Source: Fulvivirgaceae bacterium JP3-4 | GTDB taxonomy: Bacteria; Bacteroidota; Bacteroidia; Cytophagales; Cyclobacteriaceae | Reading direction: 5' to 3' | Assembly (NCBI GenBank): GCA_029309925.1 | Contig: JARKND010000001.1 | Span: forward strand, 1,984,001-2,048,000 | Length of the DNA: 64,000 nt | In this document: positions 43,798-52,583 of the stretch, piece after piece | Layout of the letters: the number at the start of each line of letters is the position of its first letter | Numbering within the stretch: position 1 is the first letter of the stretch | Notes under the pieces: model-generated | What the model was told of the DNA's origin: nothing | What the model saw: only the letters and a program-made list of their open reading frames with translations | The model's database searches: none | Translations under genes and position numbers: made by a program

Positions 43798-45240
43798 CTA
43801 AGTTTGTCGCTTAGTCTCCTCAGAAATTTCGAAAACATGTCGAATTCCCTCCAGATAGGAGAGAGTCGGCAGTTTCCGACCCTTCGAAAGAATATCTAAC
43901 ACTTGCTCAAAAAATAAGACTTGACCGGATTCCGAATTTTGAAAGGCGAAATCGAGAATTTCCGATATTTTTAGCTTTAGTAATATCTTCAGTTGCACAA
44001 GTCTATCCCAATCTTCTAGTGTTATGAAGACAATTCTTTTAGGAGGAAGTATAGCTATATCAATTGATTCCTTCGCTAAAAATGCCGAGATCGGCTCTTC
44101 TAAAAACTCCTCCCACGCATCTTTGCCAAATCCTGTGAAGGTGTCACGATAAGTTATGATAATTCCATAGAGTGATTCATCTCTAACAACTGTTTTTGCA
44201 GTAGACAACATCTGAATGTATGCTTTGATTAACGTGGAATCAAATTCGCTGTGGAGTAATTCTTTTGTGCGTTTGATCCCGGCAATTGGTGAGATGCCAA
44301 TAGCCTTGCATTCGACCAATACGTTTCCTTCCATTAAGAAATCACAAACCTTTCGTAGGTTGTATGTTCGTTTTAGTGTTTTCTCAGAAATTACTGAAAT
44401 TTTCATCTCTTGCAGTCCAAGCGCGATATACTTCTCCATCCGCTCGCCAACCTCGGTTTGAAAATCATCTGACTCTTTCTTTAAAAAGTCAAAAATAAAG
44501 TACCGGAGCATGGATGCGAGTATGGCCCGATGGACAAAGCATTTCTGACCATTTATCGTCAGAAGAGGATATCTATTCCATAACGTAGTTTCATAAAGCT
44601 GATAGGGCTCCTGTTTGACTCTCTGCAATTTCGCTACGTCACTGGCAGAAAAAGATATTAACTGAATGAACATTTTAAATTCTTCATCCCCAATTATTTT
44701 TTTGAATACATCTATCACATCTGAATGCAGAATTCCGTCAAACGGCCTATCACTTCGTACACGATCCTGAAAAAAGTAGAGGTAAAGAAAGTAGCCGCTT
44801 TTTAGGAAGCTGACAGTGCCGATGCCGGTTTTTGATTTAAATAGTTGATCAACATTGAGAGAAGATCTTATGTGATTGAAGAAACAATATGATCTAAAAA
44901 TTGCGTATTCGTTGACAGAATCTTGAAACCAAAATTGTTGATAAGCAATAATCTTAAAGCCTTTGGCAATTCCTTGTTTGAAACTGACTGGATGCGTTTG
45001 TTCGTGAAATTTGCTAATGAGTATCATCGTGTTTTGGACATCCTTTATGGTTGCCGTGTGACGAAGCGGAGAATCTGTAGTATAGAGATATGCCCACTTG
45101 ATTAATACCAATACATCCCAAAAAGGATATTGCTTGTCCTTCTTATTTTCTACGGCTACTAAAAGATCATGAGACGCCTTAAGAATCGAGGTAAGAGTAT
45201 ATCGGCTTATATTGCCTTTGATCAATTCGAAATCGACCAT
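43798..45240 (-). CDS. PD-(D/E)XK-like nuclease, unknown family
   Basis: The protein has 480 residues from ATG 45240, one base after the previous gene's stop. The longer frame from 45306 lies within that gene. Residues 1-260 are helical with many aromatic residues. From 265 a nuclease pattern appears: an N-terminal Glu helix (GERMEKYI, E266/E269), D300 in RKVCDFL, and E310-x-K312 in VLVECKAIG. This is the D-x9-E-x-K layout of PD-(D/E)XK enzymes. The remaining 160 residues are helix/strand without a known motif. No family is recognised. It is the last gene of a three-gene cassette. Confidence 0.65.
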   Translation of the reverse strand: MVDFELIKGNISRYTLTSILKASHDLLVAVENKKDKQYPFWDVLVLIKWAYLYTTDSPLRHTATIKDVQNTMILISKFHEQTHPVSFKQGIAKGFKIIAYQQFWFQDSVNEYAIFRSYCFFNHIRSSLNVDQLFKSKTGIGTVSFLKSGYFLYLYFFQDRVRSDRPFDGILHSDVIDVFKKIIGDEEFKMFIQLISFSASDVAKLQRVKQEPYQLYETTLWNRYPLLTINGQKCFVHRAILASMLRYFIFDFLKKESDDFQTEVGERMEKYIALGLQEMKISVISEKTLKRTYNLRKVCDFLMEGNVLVECKAIGISPIAGIKRTKELLHSEFDSTLIKAYIQMLSTAKTVVRDESLYGIIITYRDTFTGFGKDAWEEFLEEPISAFLAKESIDIAILPPKRIVFITLEDWDRLVQLKILLKLKISEILDFAFQNSESGQVLFFEQVLDILSKGRKLPTLSYLEGIRHVFEISEETKRQT

Positions 45241-45241
45241 G

Positions 45242-46879
45242 TTATTGTAAGTCTTCCAGTTTAATCCATTCAACCGTTTTGCCTGTTGGATTGAATACTT
45301 CCGCAAACAAAAGTTTTAGAACAAAGTATCCTTCCATGTTCGTTGGTTGGTTTTTATCCCTTAAAAACTGCTCATGTTTTTCGCGAAAAGTTTGCTTTTT
45401 ATCCTCAGCGATTATTTTATCCCAGACTTTGTAGAACTTAAATGCTTGTTCAATGAAAGTGAACGTAGACTTGTAACTGTGAATGGCGTTGTTGGCAAGG
45501 CTAATAAAGTTGTGAAAGCCATGACCAACAATTTTATTAAACTTTGCCGAGAGAACTGTATATACGGTACCGTCAATTTTCTCAAACCATTCCATATGTG
45601 TCCTTTGTCCAAGGGCATTATAAGCGTAGAGATTGATTATTCTTTGAAGTCGTAGACCAGGCATGTCCTCATGGAAGTTGAAAGTTTTTAGGAAGGTTCT
45701 ATCGCTCTCTGTCATTGTATATCCATGGTGAAATATTAATTGTATAATCTTCCATCTAAATAACATTTTTGGCGGGAGGAGTATGTTTTGCAACAGTGTG
45801 TCCGAGATATTATTGCTTTTGCTGAGATCGATGTTGATGCTCGATGTTTCTAGAAAATACAAAAGGAAATAGGATTTAGCGGATTTGGCCGCCTTTAACA
45901 ACAGTTCATGATTGTTGTCGAGCCCAATGACCTTTTGGAGCATAGTCAAATCATCAAATCCTAATGCCTCTATGTCGAAATGAAATTTTGAAACTAAACG
46001 CTCGTCATCTTTAAGATAGAATTCTCTCAAGTCATTCAACAGATTCTTGTTGGTCTCCTTGAAATTTTGAAGCTCAAGCTTTGATTGCTCTTGTTCATAG
46101 CTTACGAAGTAGCATTGATAGTCGACTTCATCAAAGTTGAGATCCTTTAGATCAACAGAATCATGCGTCCATTTGTAATAGACTTTGTTTAGGTTCCGAT
46201 TGACCAAGCCTTTTTTATACTGAGCTACTAGTGAGTGGCGAGGAGATGCATCATTAAAAAAGAAAAAGTTTTGATGTTTGGTTAGATATTTTATGTCCTT
46301 TTCTGTCTGACTTTGGCCAGCAGGATCAAAGTCGTCCAATATCCAGATAAGGTAAATCTCATTTCTCTTATAAAAGTCATGTCTTTTGAAGATATATTTG
46401 GGAGGGAGTGTCGACAATTGAATTTCAAACGCGATCCTTTTTCCATTGAAGGTGCATAGGACATCGGGACGCCTCTTCTCTTTTGTATCTTTTAAGAACT
46501 TGTTGTCAATGTAAACAGAGGCTGGATCAACGTCCGTGAAAGTCCCCAACCATTTGCCTATGGCTTGTTTCAGCTCTTTGTGCCGGGGACGCTCCTTATT
46601 GGCATAATGCTCCTCGATCTGGTGCCTCTCAGCACGTGTATAGCTTCCATCTTTAAGATCGCAATCTGGAGTATTTGGAAAATGCTTGAAGTGCATTTTT
46701 CCTTTGCTTCCGAGCGAAATTGTCGCTCTTTCATCGCAGGCACGACATAGGAGTATTTGATCATTAGCATGAAAATCTTTTCGGAAAGCATAAGCTAGCT
46801 CACGATGTTTAAATACCTCGTGAGCATCATAGAGCTCAGAGGTGTCAGGATCATAAACATGTCGGATTGCATACTCCAT
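45242..46879 (-). CDS. DUF6035/CoiA-like nuclease
   Basis: This 545-residue protein has a zinc-binding N-terminus (C45-x2-C48, then H63/H66 and C73 in LLCRACDERA...KMHFKHFPNTPDC), as in CoiA competence proteins. A restriction-type PD-(D/E)XK domain follows, with RRPDVLCTF (D139) and FEIQLS (E152-I-Q154). An acidic helix around E102 supplies the fourth residue. The rest is helical with no motif. CoiA-like nucleases act on single-stranded or incoming DNA. It sits between a membrane coiled-coil protein and a second PD-(D/E)XK-like protein with gaps of 0-1 bp. Confidence 0.78.
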   Translation of the reverse strand: MEYAIRHVYDPDTSELYDAHEVFKHRELAYAFRKDFHANDQILLCRACDERATISLGSKGKMHFKHFPNTPDCDLKDGSYTRAERHQIEEHYANKERPRHKELKQAIGKWLGTFTDVDPASVYIDNKFLKDTKEKRRPDVLCTFNGKRIAFEIQLSTLPPKYIFKRHDFYKRNEIYLIWILDDFDPAGQSQTEKDIKYLTKHQNFFFFNDASPRHSLVAQYKKGLVNRNLNKVYYKWTHDSVDLKDLNFDEVDYQCYFVSYEQEQSKLELQNFKETNKNLLNDLREFYLKDDERLVSKFHFDIEALGFDDLTMLQKVIGLDNNHELLLKAAKSAKSYFLLYFLETSSINIDLSKSNNISDTLLQNILLPPKMLFRWKIIQLIFHHGYTMTESDRTFLKTFNFHEDMPGLRLQRIINLYAYNALGQRTHMEWFEKIDGTVYTVLSAKFNKIVGHGFHNFISLANNAIHSYKSTFTFIEQAFKFYKVWDKIIAEDKKQTFREKHEQFLRDKNQPTNMEGYFVLKLLFAEVFNPTGKTVEWIKLEDLQ

Positions 46880-47443
46880 TTACTCATTTGAGGTTGATGA
46901 AACCAATAAATCCAATTCATTCTGATTTTTTGAGATGTTATTACTCAAGGTTGCTATCGAATCAGGATTATGTCCATATCTTTTATTCAACCAATTCTTG
47001 ATGCTTCTCCGGCTGTATTCTACTACAGAGTTAAAGTCAACCGTTCTCCAAAGAATAATTGAGACCAGGGGGAATGATAATGATGCAAGTCCTGCGGTGT
47101 TCAGAATTGAGGTGATCAGATCAAATCCGTTAAAGTAAAATGCTGCCGCTATTGACATAATAATTATCCAAAAGAATACACCGAGCACCATACAGAATCG
47201 GTCGACTTTGCGGGTAAGTGCATTTTCCATCTCTGTTGTGAGTTTGAGTTGAGCTATCTCATCTTTAACACGCTGCTCTAGTGCTTTAATCTTTTGCTTA
47301 ACGATATCAAGTTTGCTCGCGCGCTCTTTTTGTTCAGGATTGGTTTCGTCATCACTTGATGACAGGTAAATCCCAACACCGATCCCTATTACAAGCGCAA
47401 TGATGATGACTACGATCACCCAATCCCAATTTGACTTTTTCAT
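46880..47443 (-). CDS. Membrane coiled-coil protein
   Basis: The protein has 187 residues from ATG 47443. The longer frame from 47521 would cover the promoter region. The first helix is at 6-27 (WVIVVIIIALVIGIGVGIYL). A coiled coil follows at about 40-75 (ERASKLDIVKQKIKALEQRV), two further helices at about 82-105 and 115-135, and a soluble tail of about 50 residues with a polar end. No family is recognised. It is the first gene of the cassette ending with two nucleases, and its product could be the membrane part of the system. Confidence 0.7.
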   Translation of the reverse strand: MKKSNWDWVIVVIIIALVIGIGVGIYLSSSDDETNPEQKERASKLDIVKQKIKALEQRVKDEIAQLKLTTEMENALTRKVDRFCMVLGVFFWIIIMSIAAAFYFNGFDLITSILNTAGLASLSFPLVSIILWRTVDFNSVVEYSRRSIKNWLNKRYGHNPDSIATLSNNISKNQNELDLLVSSTSNE

Positions 47444-47600
47444 GATTTGCTTTTTGTCAGTGAACCTAGGAACCGGGTGTGACAACCACTGTCGCAGATG
47501 ATTAAATTGATGTGTCCGCATGGTCGGTCGGTATCCATTTGATGCAATTCACCATTAATTTACAGATTGTCAACTCTTTAAACTGCTTTTTCGCCCAAAA

Positions 47601-47618
47601 TAGAGCCAATTGGCTCTA
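47601..47618. promoter_or_regulatory. Palindromic operator of the XRE regulator
   Basis: TAGAGCCAATTGGCTCTA is a perfect 18-bp palindrome, 37 bp upstream of the XRE ATG (47655) and 157 bp upstream of the membrane-protein start. It lies in the only intergenic region of the cassette, so it could control both directions. Confidence 0.65.
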
Positions 47619-47654
47619 ACATAAAAAGCCTCATTTGAGCAGATTCGCTCAGAA

Positions 47655-47903
47655 ATGGGTCACAACCGGGATTTAGGTTATGTCAAGGCATTTGGCAAGC
47701 ATTTGAAGAAGCTGAGATTGGCGAAGAGCCTGTCCCAGGAAGAGCTGTCATATAAATGCGTGATCCCAACGAGTCAGATCGGAAGATTTGAAAGAGGCGA
47801 ACGGAGTCCGACACTCAATACCATCAGGATATTGGCTGAAGGGTTAGGCGAGGAGCCATCGAAGCTCCTGGAATTCAAGTATAAGGTTAAGAAAGATCAA
47901 TAA
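47655..47903 (+). CDS. XRE-family helix-turn-helix regulator
   Basis: This 82-residue Cro/C1-type protein has a single HTH_3 domain at about 10-70: HLKKLRLAKSLSQEELSYKC then TSQIGRFERGERSPTLNTIR. It ends in a basic tail. Such small regulators are typical of mobile and defence loci. It is divergent from the nuclease cassette and close to a palindrome. It is followed by a GNAT gene 32 bp downstream. Confidence 0.92.
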   Translation: MGHNRDLGYVKAFGKHLKKLRLAKSLSQEELSYKCVIPTSQIGRFERGERSPTLNTIRILAEGLGEEPSKLLEFKYKVKKDQ

Positions 47904-47935
47904 CCGGGAATAGTTAGCTTAGGGGATTCGTGCGT

Positions 47936-48505
47936 ATGAGGAAAGCAACTTCTTCGGATAAGTCCGTTATTCTGGACATTCTCACCAGATCTTTTGATGA
48001 CAACAAAAGCGTCAATTATGTAGTTAAGCAAGATCAGAACAGAGTTGATAGAATAACCAAACTCATGGATTATTCTTTCAACGTGTGTAATGAGTTCGGT
48101 GAAGTATGGATATCTGATGATCAGCAAGCGTGTGCTCTCATTCTCTTCCCGGACAAGAAACGTTCATCATTTCGCACTCTGCTTTGGGATTTAAAATTAG
48201 CATTGTCGGTTATCGGTCTTGATCGGGTCAGCGCGGTATTGAAGCGTGAGGCAATGATCAAAGCAAACCATCCCAAAGAACCAATCGCATATTTGTGGTT
48301 TATCGGAGTGAATCCTAAGCTTCAGGGTAAAGGTGTCGGAAGCGCCTTTATACAGGAAGTGATCCAGGAATGCGAAAGGAAAAAAAGACCTATTTATCTA
48401 GAGACTTCTATGGAGAAGAATCTCCCGTTTTATAAAAAATTCGGATTTGAGATTTTCCAGTCGCTCCAGCTTTCATATACACTTTATCAGTTACGCAGAG
48501 TGTGA
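47936..48505 (+). CDS. GNAT-family N-acetyltransferase
   Basis: The protein has 189 residues from ATG 47936; a GTG two codons earlier is possible. The GNAT fold shows an N-terminal 'MRKATSSDKSVILDIL', the acetyl-CoA loop LQGKGVGSAFIQEVIQE (Q-x-G-x-G pattern) and PIYLETSMEKNLPFYKKFGFEI. Substrate unknown. It is downstream of the XRE regulator and may belong to the same unit or be cargo of the island. Confidence 0.92.
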   Translation: MRKATSSDKSVILDILTRSFDDNKSVNYVVKQDQNRVDRITKLMDYSFNVCNEFGEVWISDDQQACALILFPDKKRSSFRTLLWDLKLALSVIGLDRVSAVLKREAMIKANHPKEPIAYLWFIGVNPKLQGKGVGSAFIQEVIQECERKKRPIYLETSMEKNLPFYKKFGFEIFQSLQLSYTLYQLRRV

Positions 48506-48557
48506 TTCTACTGAAAGTCAGCTAACTGCTGATCAATTTATTTAAAACACGTTGGTT

Positions 48558-50801
48558 ATGTACTTCATGCATACGCAGATGCACATGGTTACTTTTTTGA
48601 TAACCGTGTTTGAGTTAGTGATGTTGGTTTTTCAAGGCATCTATTTTCTTCAACGGCCCAGTGAAAAAAGTCGGCTACAGTTCTTATTACTATTAGTCTG
48701 TCTAATTGCATACAACGTATGCAGCGGCTTGTTTCCAGATCCGCAATGGGTCATTCCGCTTTCTGTTCAAACCATCATCGCCTACTTCGTGGGTTTTTCA
48801 ATGTCAATGTATGTAGTGTATTATTTCTACAAAGTGTTTGATTTAAAGCACCTGAAGTTCTTTGCGACATATGGCTTGTTGTTCTTCTTGTTTTTGCCGT
48901 TTGTCTTTTTGTTCGTGGTGCCGTACCTACTGACAGGCGATAGCAGGCTAAGCGCGAAGCTGACTGTCATTGTTCCGTTCTGTTACGGACTTGGATTCAT
49001 TTACAGCACAGCCCGAGCCTTAAAAATAAAGTTCAAGAATGCGCGGAGCGAGGGAAAGCTTGTTGATGAACCTTTGTACGAACACGCGATAGCAGCTTAC
49101 ATATCAATGGTGTGCTGGGCGTCTCTACCAGTAATAGTTTTCTTCGGTGACTATCAAGTGTTGGAACATTCCGTTACCAACGCTGGATTCTTGATGATGA
49201 CGATCATTTACGTCAAGTCTGCAATCAGGAAGTCAAGACAGGAATATGAACAATTGTTGCACTCAGAAAAGCAATTACAGGAATTGACGAAGACTCTAAA
49301 GAAGCAAGTGAGAGAGCGAACCCAGAAGCTGGAAGACGTTGTAGAAGCGAAGAAGACGACCTTCATAAACCTGGCTCACGAAACAAAAACACCACTGACG
49401 CTCATCAATAATTATTTGTCCGAGCACATCGAGAAGAATGGCGAAACGGAAGAATTGAAAGTTATCAAGAATAATGTGAAGCGGTTGACGAATGACATTG
49501 TTAATTTTTTTGATGTGGAATCTTACGAAAGAGGATTCAGCATGTATAATCATGACCGTGTCTCCAACATCAGCTCGCTGTTGAATGACAAAGTTGCTTT
49601 ATTCCGATCGGCTGCAGCGAAAAAGGGATTAAGATTCAATTCTATAGTCGACTCAGGTCTTTATGTCAAGGCCCATCCCGGAGCCGTTGACCGTATTGTG
49701 AATAACCTTCTTGAAAATGCCATCAAATACACAGACAGAGATGGTTTAGTCGAAACTCGATTGTATAGGGAAGGTGACAAAATCGTATTTGTTGTGCATG
49801 ACACCGGGTATGGGATTCCTGAAGATGTAAAGGAGAAAGTATTTGAGCCTTACTACAAGCTGTCGATATCTGGCAAAAATTCAGAGGGCATGGGGATGGG
49901 CTTGTCAATTGTAAAAAGGATTGTTTCTGACATTCAAGGAACGATAGACCTATCAAGTGAAGTAGGGAAGGGCACCCAGATCCGGGTTGGCATTCCAATC
50001 GCGCAAAGTAAAGACACCACTGTACAAGAAGGTGTCAGTTCCGAAGACATCGACTTTGCCTATAATCAAATTCTCTTGGAGGAGAATGTCATTGAAGCCG
50101 ACAAGCCATTCATTTTACTTGTTGAAGACAATGTAGAGATGCTGAATTTTCTGCGGAACAAATTTAAAGGCAAGTACAATGTTATTGTTTCAAGAAATGG
50201 AAAGGAAGCGCTTGAGAAGTTGCATTCTCTTGCATCCCTTGACTTGATCATTTCTGATGTCATGATGAATGACATGGATGGCTATGAACTATGCCAGGCT
50301 GTGACAGCAGCTGAGAAGTATGAACACATCCCCTTTATATTTTTGTCCGCCAAAGGAGCGGCAGAGGACCGACTGAAGGGGTTGAGCATGGGTGCGGTAG
50401 CTTATATTCAAAAGCCCTTTCACGTTGATGAATTAATGGCGAAGGTTGATTCAATAGTTTCGACCCTTAGGCGCCACCGAACAGCTGTAGTGAGTAAAGC
50501 GTATAAGGTCATGTTGAATGAACCACTTAATTCTCATAAGACCGTTTCGCCTAAGCGTTGCGCCTTCACCGACAATTGCAAGAAGTATCACCTTACATCC
50601 CGAGAGGTTGAAATCATCAAGCAGTTGATAAAGGGAATTCCTTACAAGATCATTAGCGCTGATCTGAAGATTTCGGAAAAGACGGTGAGTAAGCATGTGT
50701 CGAACATCTTTGCAAAGGTAGGAGTCAACAACAAAGTTGAGTTGATCAATAAGCTTGACGCACAATCCCATATAACTACCTTAGAATCAGAGGATCATTG
50801 A
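48558..50801 (+). CDS. Hybrid sensor kinase with receiver and LuxR-type HTH
   Basis: The protein has 747 residues from ATG 48558. Seven helices (about 10-32, 40-58, 68-92, 102-125, 135-155, 175-196, 205-222) form a membrane sensor, followed by a coiled coil. The HisKA box has H274 (FINLAHETKTPL), and HATPase_c has NNLLENAIKY, DTGYGIPE and GMGMGLSIVKR. A receiver follows with D567 and K619. A C-terminal LuxR-type HTH (about 678-733, LTSREVEIIKQLIKG, SEKTVSKHVSNIFAKV) ends the chain. Sensing, phosphotransfer and DNA binding are thus in one polypeptide. In Bacteroidota conjugative elements the same position, before RteC, is taken by the separate RteA/RteB pair. Confidence 0.92.
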   Translation: MYFMHTQMHMVTFLITVFELVMLVFQGIYFLQRPSEKSRLQFLLLLVCLIAYNVCSGLFPDPQWVIPLSVQTIIAYFVGFSMSMYVVYYFYKVFDLKHLKFFATYGLLFFLFLPFVFLFVVPYLLTGDSRLSAKLTVIVPFCYGLGFIYSTARALKIKFKNARSEGKLVDEPLYEHAIAAYISMVCWASLPVIVFFGDYQVLEHSVTNAGFLMMTIIYVKSAIRKSRQEYEQLLHSEKQLQELTKTLKKQVRERTQKLEDVVEAKKTTFINLAHETKTPLTLINNYLSEHIEKNGETEELKVIKNNVKRLTNDIVNFFDVESYERGFSMYNHDRVSNISSLLNDKVALFRSAAAKKGLRFNSIVDSGLYVKAHPGAVDRIVNNLLENAIKYTDRDGLVETRLYREGDKIVFVVHDTGYGIPEDVKEKVFEPYYKLSISGKNSEGMGMGLSIVKRIVSDIQGTIDLSSEVGKGTQIRVGIPIAQSKDTTVQEGVSSEDIDFAYNQILLEENVIEADKPFILLVEDNVEMLNFLRNKFKGKYNVIVSRNGKEALEKLHSLASLDLIISDVMMNDMDGYELCQAVTAAEKYEHIPFIFLSAKGAAEDRLKGLSMGAVAYIQKPFHVDELMAKVDSIVSTLRRHRTAVVSKAYKVMLNEPLNSHKTVSPKRCAFTDNCKKYHLTSREVEIIKQLIKGIPYKIISADLKISEKTVSKHVSNIFAKVGVNNKVELINKLDAQSHITTLESEDH

Positions 50802-50922
50802 GAGTTACTTCCAAAGACGTACATCAAAAACCCTAGCTGTTTTACAGATAAAATAGTATTGATTTCCTACGGTCTCCGTCAAACATTTGCCCATAGCTAG
50901 TGATAATGGAAAGGAGACGACG

Positions 50923-52056
50923 GTGGCGTACGAGTTGGAGAATATTGAAACGCAGATATCGAAAAATATTAGCATAGCAGCATCGGAGAACATCGAATTT
51001 GATGTTCCGATGTTCTTGCAGGAGTTGGATGTAGAATGTTTTAAAGTCAAGCGAGCGTTCCGGCACCAAGTTGTCTCGTTTGAAAACGATCGGCTCGTAA
51101 AACGCTATTTCCATTTTCACCAGGAGTCATTAATCGATCTTATTAATACGGTCCATGTTGAACTTCACTCAAGCGGCAGCTTTCTTCAGTCAATTCTTGA
51201 CCGGCTCGCGGGATTGCTACAGTATGTCGAGGAACACTTCCCGGAATACTTCAACCAAGACATGAGAATGCCGGTTACTTATATTACCGCAGTTCAGAAA
51301 GAAGTCAATGAATTCAATAAAATACTTTCAACTAAGTTTGACGCGAAAACAATAGACAGTGCGTTGATAGAGCTCCTCCTGAATAGTTTCAGTTCGTTCA
51401 GTAATAATAAAAACCCACTTACTTTCAGACAGTTCTACTACCTCAAAATACTTCGATTGAACATCGAAGGCATTGACACATCAGTTCCGGACTTAAGCAC
51501 CAAAGACTTGCTACGAATACTGATGCATTGCAACTTTAATACAGAGCCGTTTTATGAGTATGTCTTGAAGTTCATACATAACGCAGTTGATGGTGTCCCT
51601 TCAGTTGCAGAAAAGATTGAGAAGCTTAGTTATTATTTAAAGTTCTCAAATCAGGAGAGTTCAAATCAGGCAATTGCTTTTTATCATCAGCAAACACCGA
51701 TCAGCGTTCAGGTTGCAGACTGGCTTTCCCAGGAAGTGACGTATCTAAGGAATAAGCAGCAGTTGCTATCAACAGTAAACGCGGAAGATATCGTGCCAAC
51801 GGAATTCAAATTGAACTTCGACCTATCTGTGTCGGTCCTGGCATATTTGTTTCGGGCGTTTATCGAAACAGGCGTTATTCAAAATAAAAATACTTCCGAG
51901 CTAATAAGATTTCTTACTAAATACGTAAAAACGAAGAGGTCTGAGTCGATCTCCTATGAGAGCTTTCGGATCAAATACTACAGTGTTGAGAGTGGCACTA
52001 AAGATGCTGTAAAGAAAGTGCTGCAGTCATTACTAAGCTTTTTAAACAAAAACTAA
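50923..52056 (+). CDS. RteC-family protein
   Basis: The protein has 377 residues from a GTG at 50923, which has a good Shine-Dalgarno (AAGGAG, 50911-50916). A TTG at 50887 is the alternative. It is mostly helical; the C-terminal 80 residues match the RteC end (FDLSVSVLAYLFRAFIETGV, then YESFRIKYYSVESGT). In the conjugative transposon CTnDOT RteC activates excision genes. A second, shorter RteC-type gene lies at 57973. It lies downstream of the hybrid kinase. Confidence 0.82.
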   Translation: MAYELENIETQISKNISIAASENIEFDVPMFLQELDVECFKVKRAFRHQVVSFENDRLVKRYFHFHQESLIDLINTVHVELHSSGSFLQSILDRLAGLLQYVEEHFPEYFNQDMRMPVTYITAVQKEVNEFNKILSTKFDAKTIDSALIELLLNSFSSFSNNKNPLTFRQFYYLKILRLNIEGIDTSVPDLSTKDLLRILMHCNFNTEPFYEYVLKFIHNAVDGVPSVAEKIEKLSYYLKFSNQESSNQAIAFYHQQTPISVQVADWLSQEVTYLRNKQQLLSTVNAEDIVPTEFKLNFDLSVSVLAYLFRAFIETGVIQNKNTSELIRFLTKYVKTKRSESISYESFRIKYYSVESGTKDAVKKVLQSLLSFLNKN

Positions 52057-52068
52057 AACCTTCCGATT

Positions 52069-52500
52069 ATGATGACACGTGTTGCTGGTTTTTTGGTTGT
52101 AGTTTCGATTTGCTATGCATGTGGAAACGTTGAAAGTGCAAAGAATAAAGATTCGATAGCAGGTACCTGGGTCAGGGAATATTCGAGAGAGATACTGAAT
52201 CAGAACAGTGGTGACAAGGTTGGAATGCGTACCGTTCGTGATACCTTATACATTACTGCGGCAGGGGAGCGATACACGGTTGAGAATACAAAGTGGAGCA
52301 TGAACGATTATGACAATGATGGATGGCAAAACATGAAGCATGGTGAATCCGGTCCATTGCCATCGTTCGATGCATCGTATGACGAATCAACACGCACGTT
52401 GACTGGTCAGGGAAATGAAGCACCGCCATTGGTTATTTCTCAGGACGGCAAGTTGTCGGTTGGCAACAAGTCAGAAATTGCATACGTGAAAATTGAATAG
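52069..52500 (+). CDS. Hypothetical lipoprotein
   Basis: This 143-residue protein has a lipoprotein signal (MTRVAGFLVVVSICYAC, with C at about 18) and a lipocalin-like small beta domain: AGTWVREYSREIL, TLYITAAGERYTV, SFDASYDESTRTLTGQG. No named family. It would be attached to the periplasmic face of a membrane. It follows RteC by 12 bp. Confidence 0.7.
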   Translation: MMTRVAGFLVVVSICYACGNVESAKNKDSIAGTWVREYSREILNQNSGDKVGMRTVRDTLYITAAGERYTVENTKWSMNDYDNDGWQNMKHGESGPLPSFDASYDESTRTLTGQGNEAPPLVISQDGKLSVGNKSEIAYVKIE

Positions 52501-52583
52501 AGAAGTTTATTTACCCAAGGTGTGTACCAACTGGGTATCATTGAAGAAACTGCAATCAGAAATTCGAGCCATAACCAAAACAA

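Noticed and set aside
45241-45306. Longer start for the second nuclease-like gene
   Set aside because: It lies inside the preceding gene; ATG 45240 follows that gene's stop by one base.
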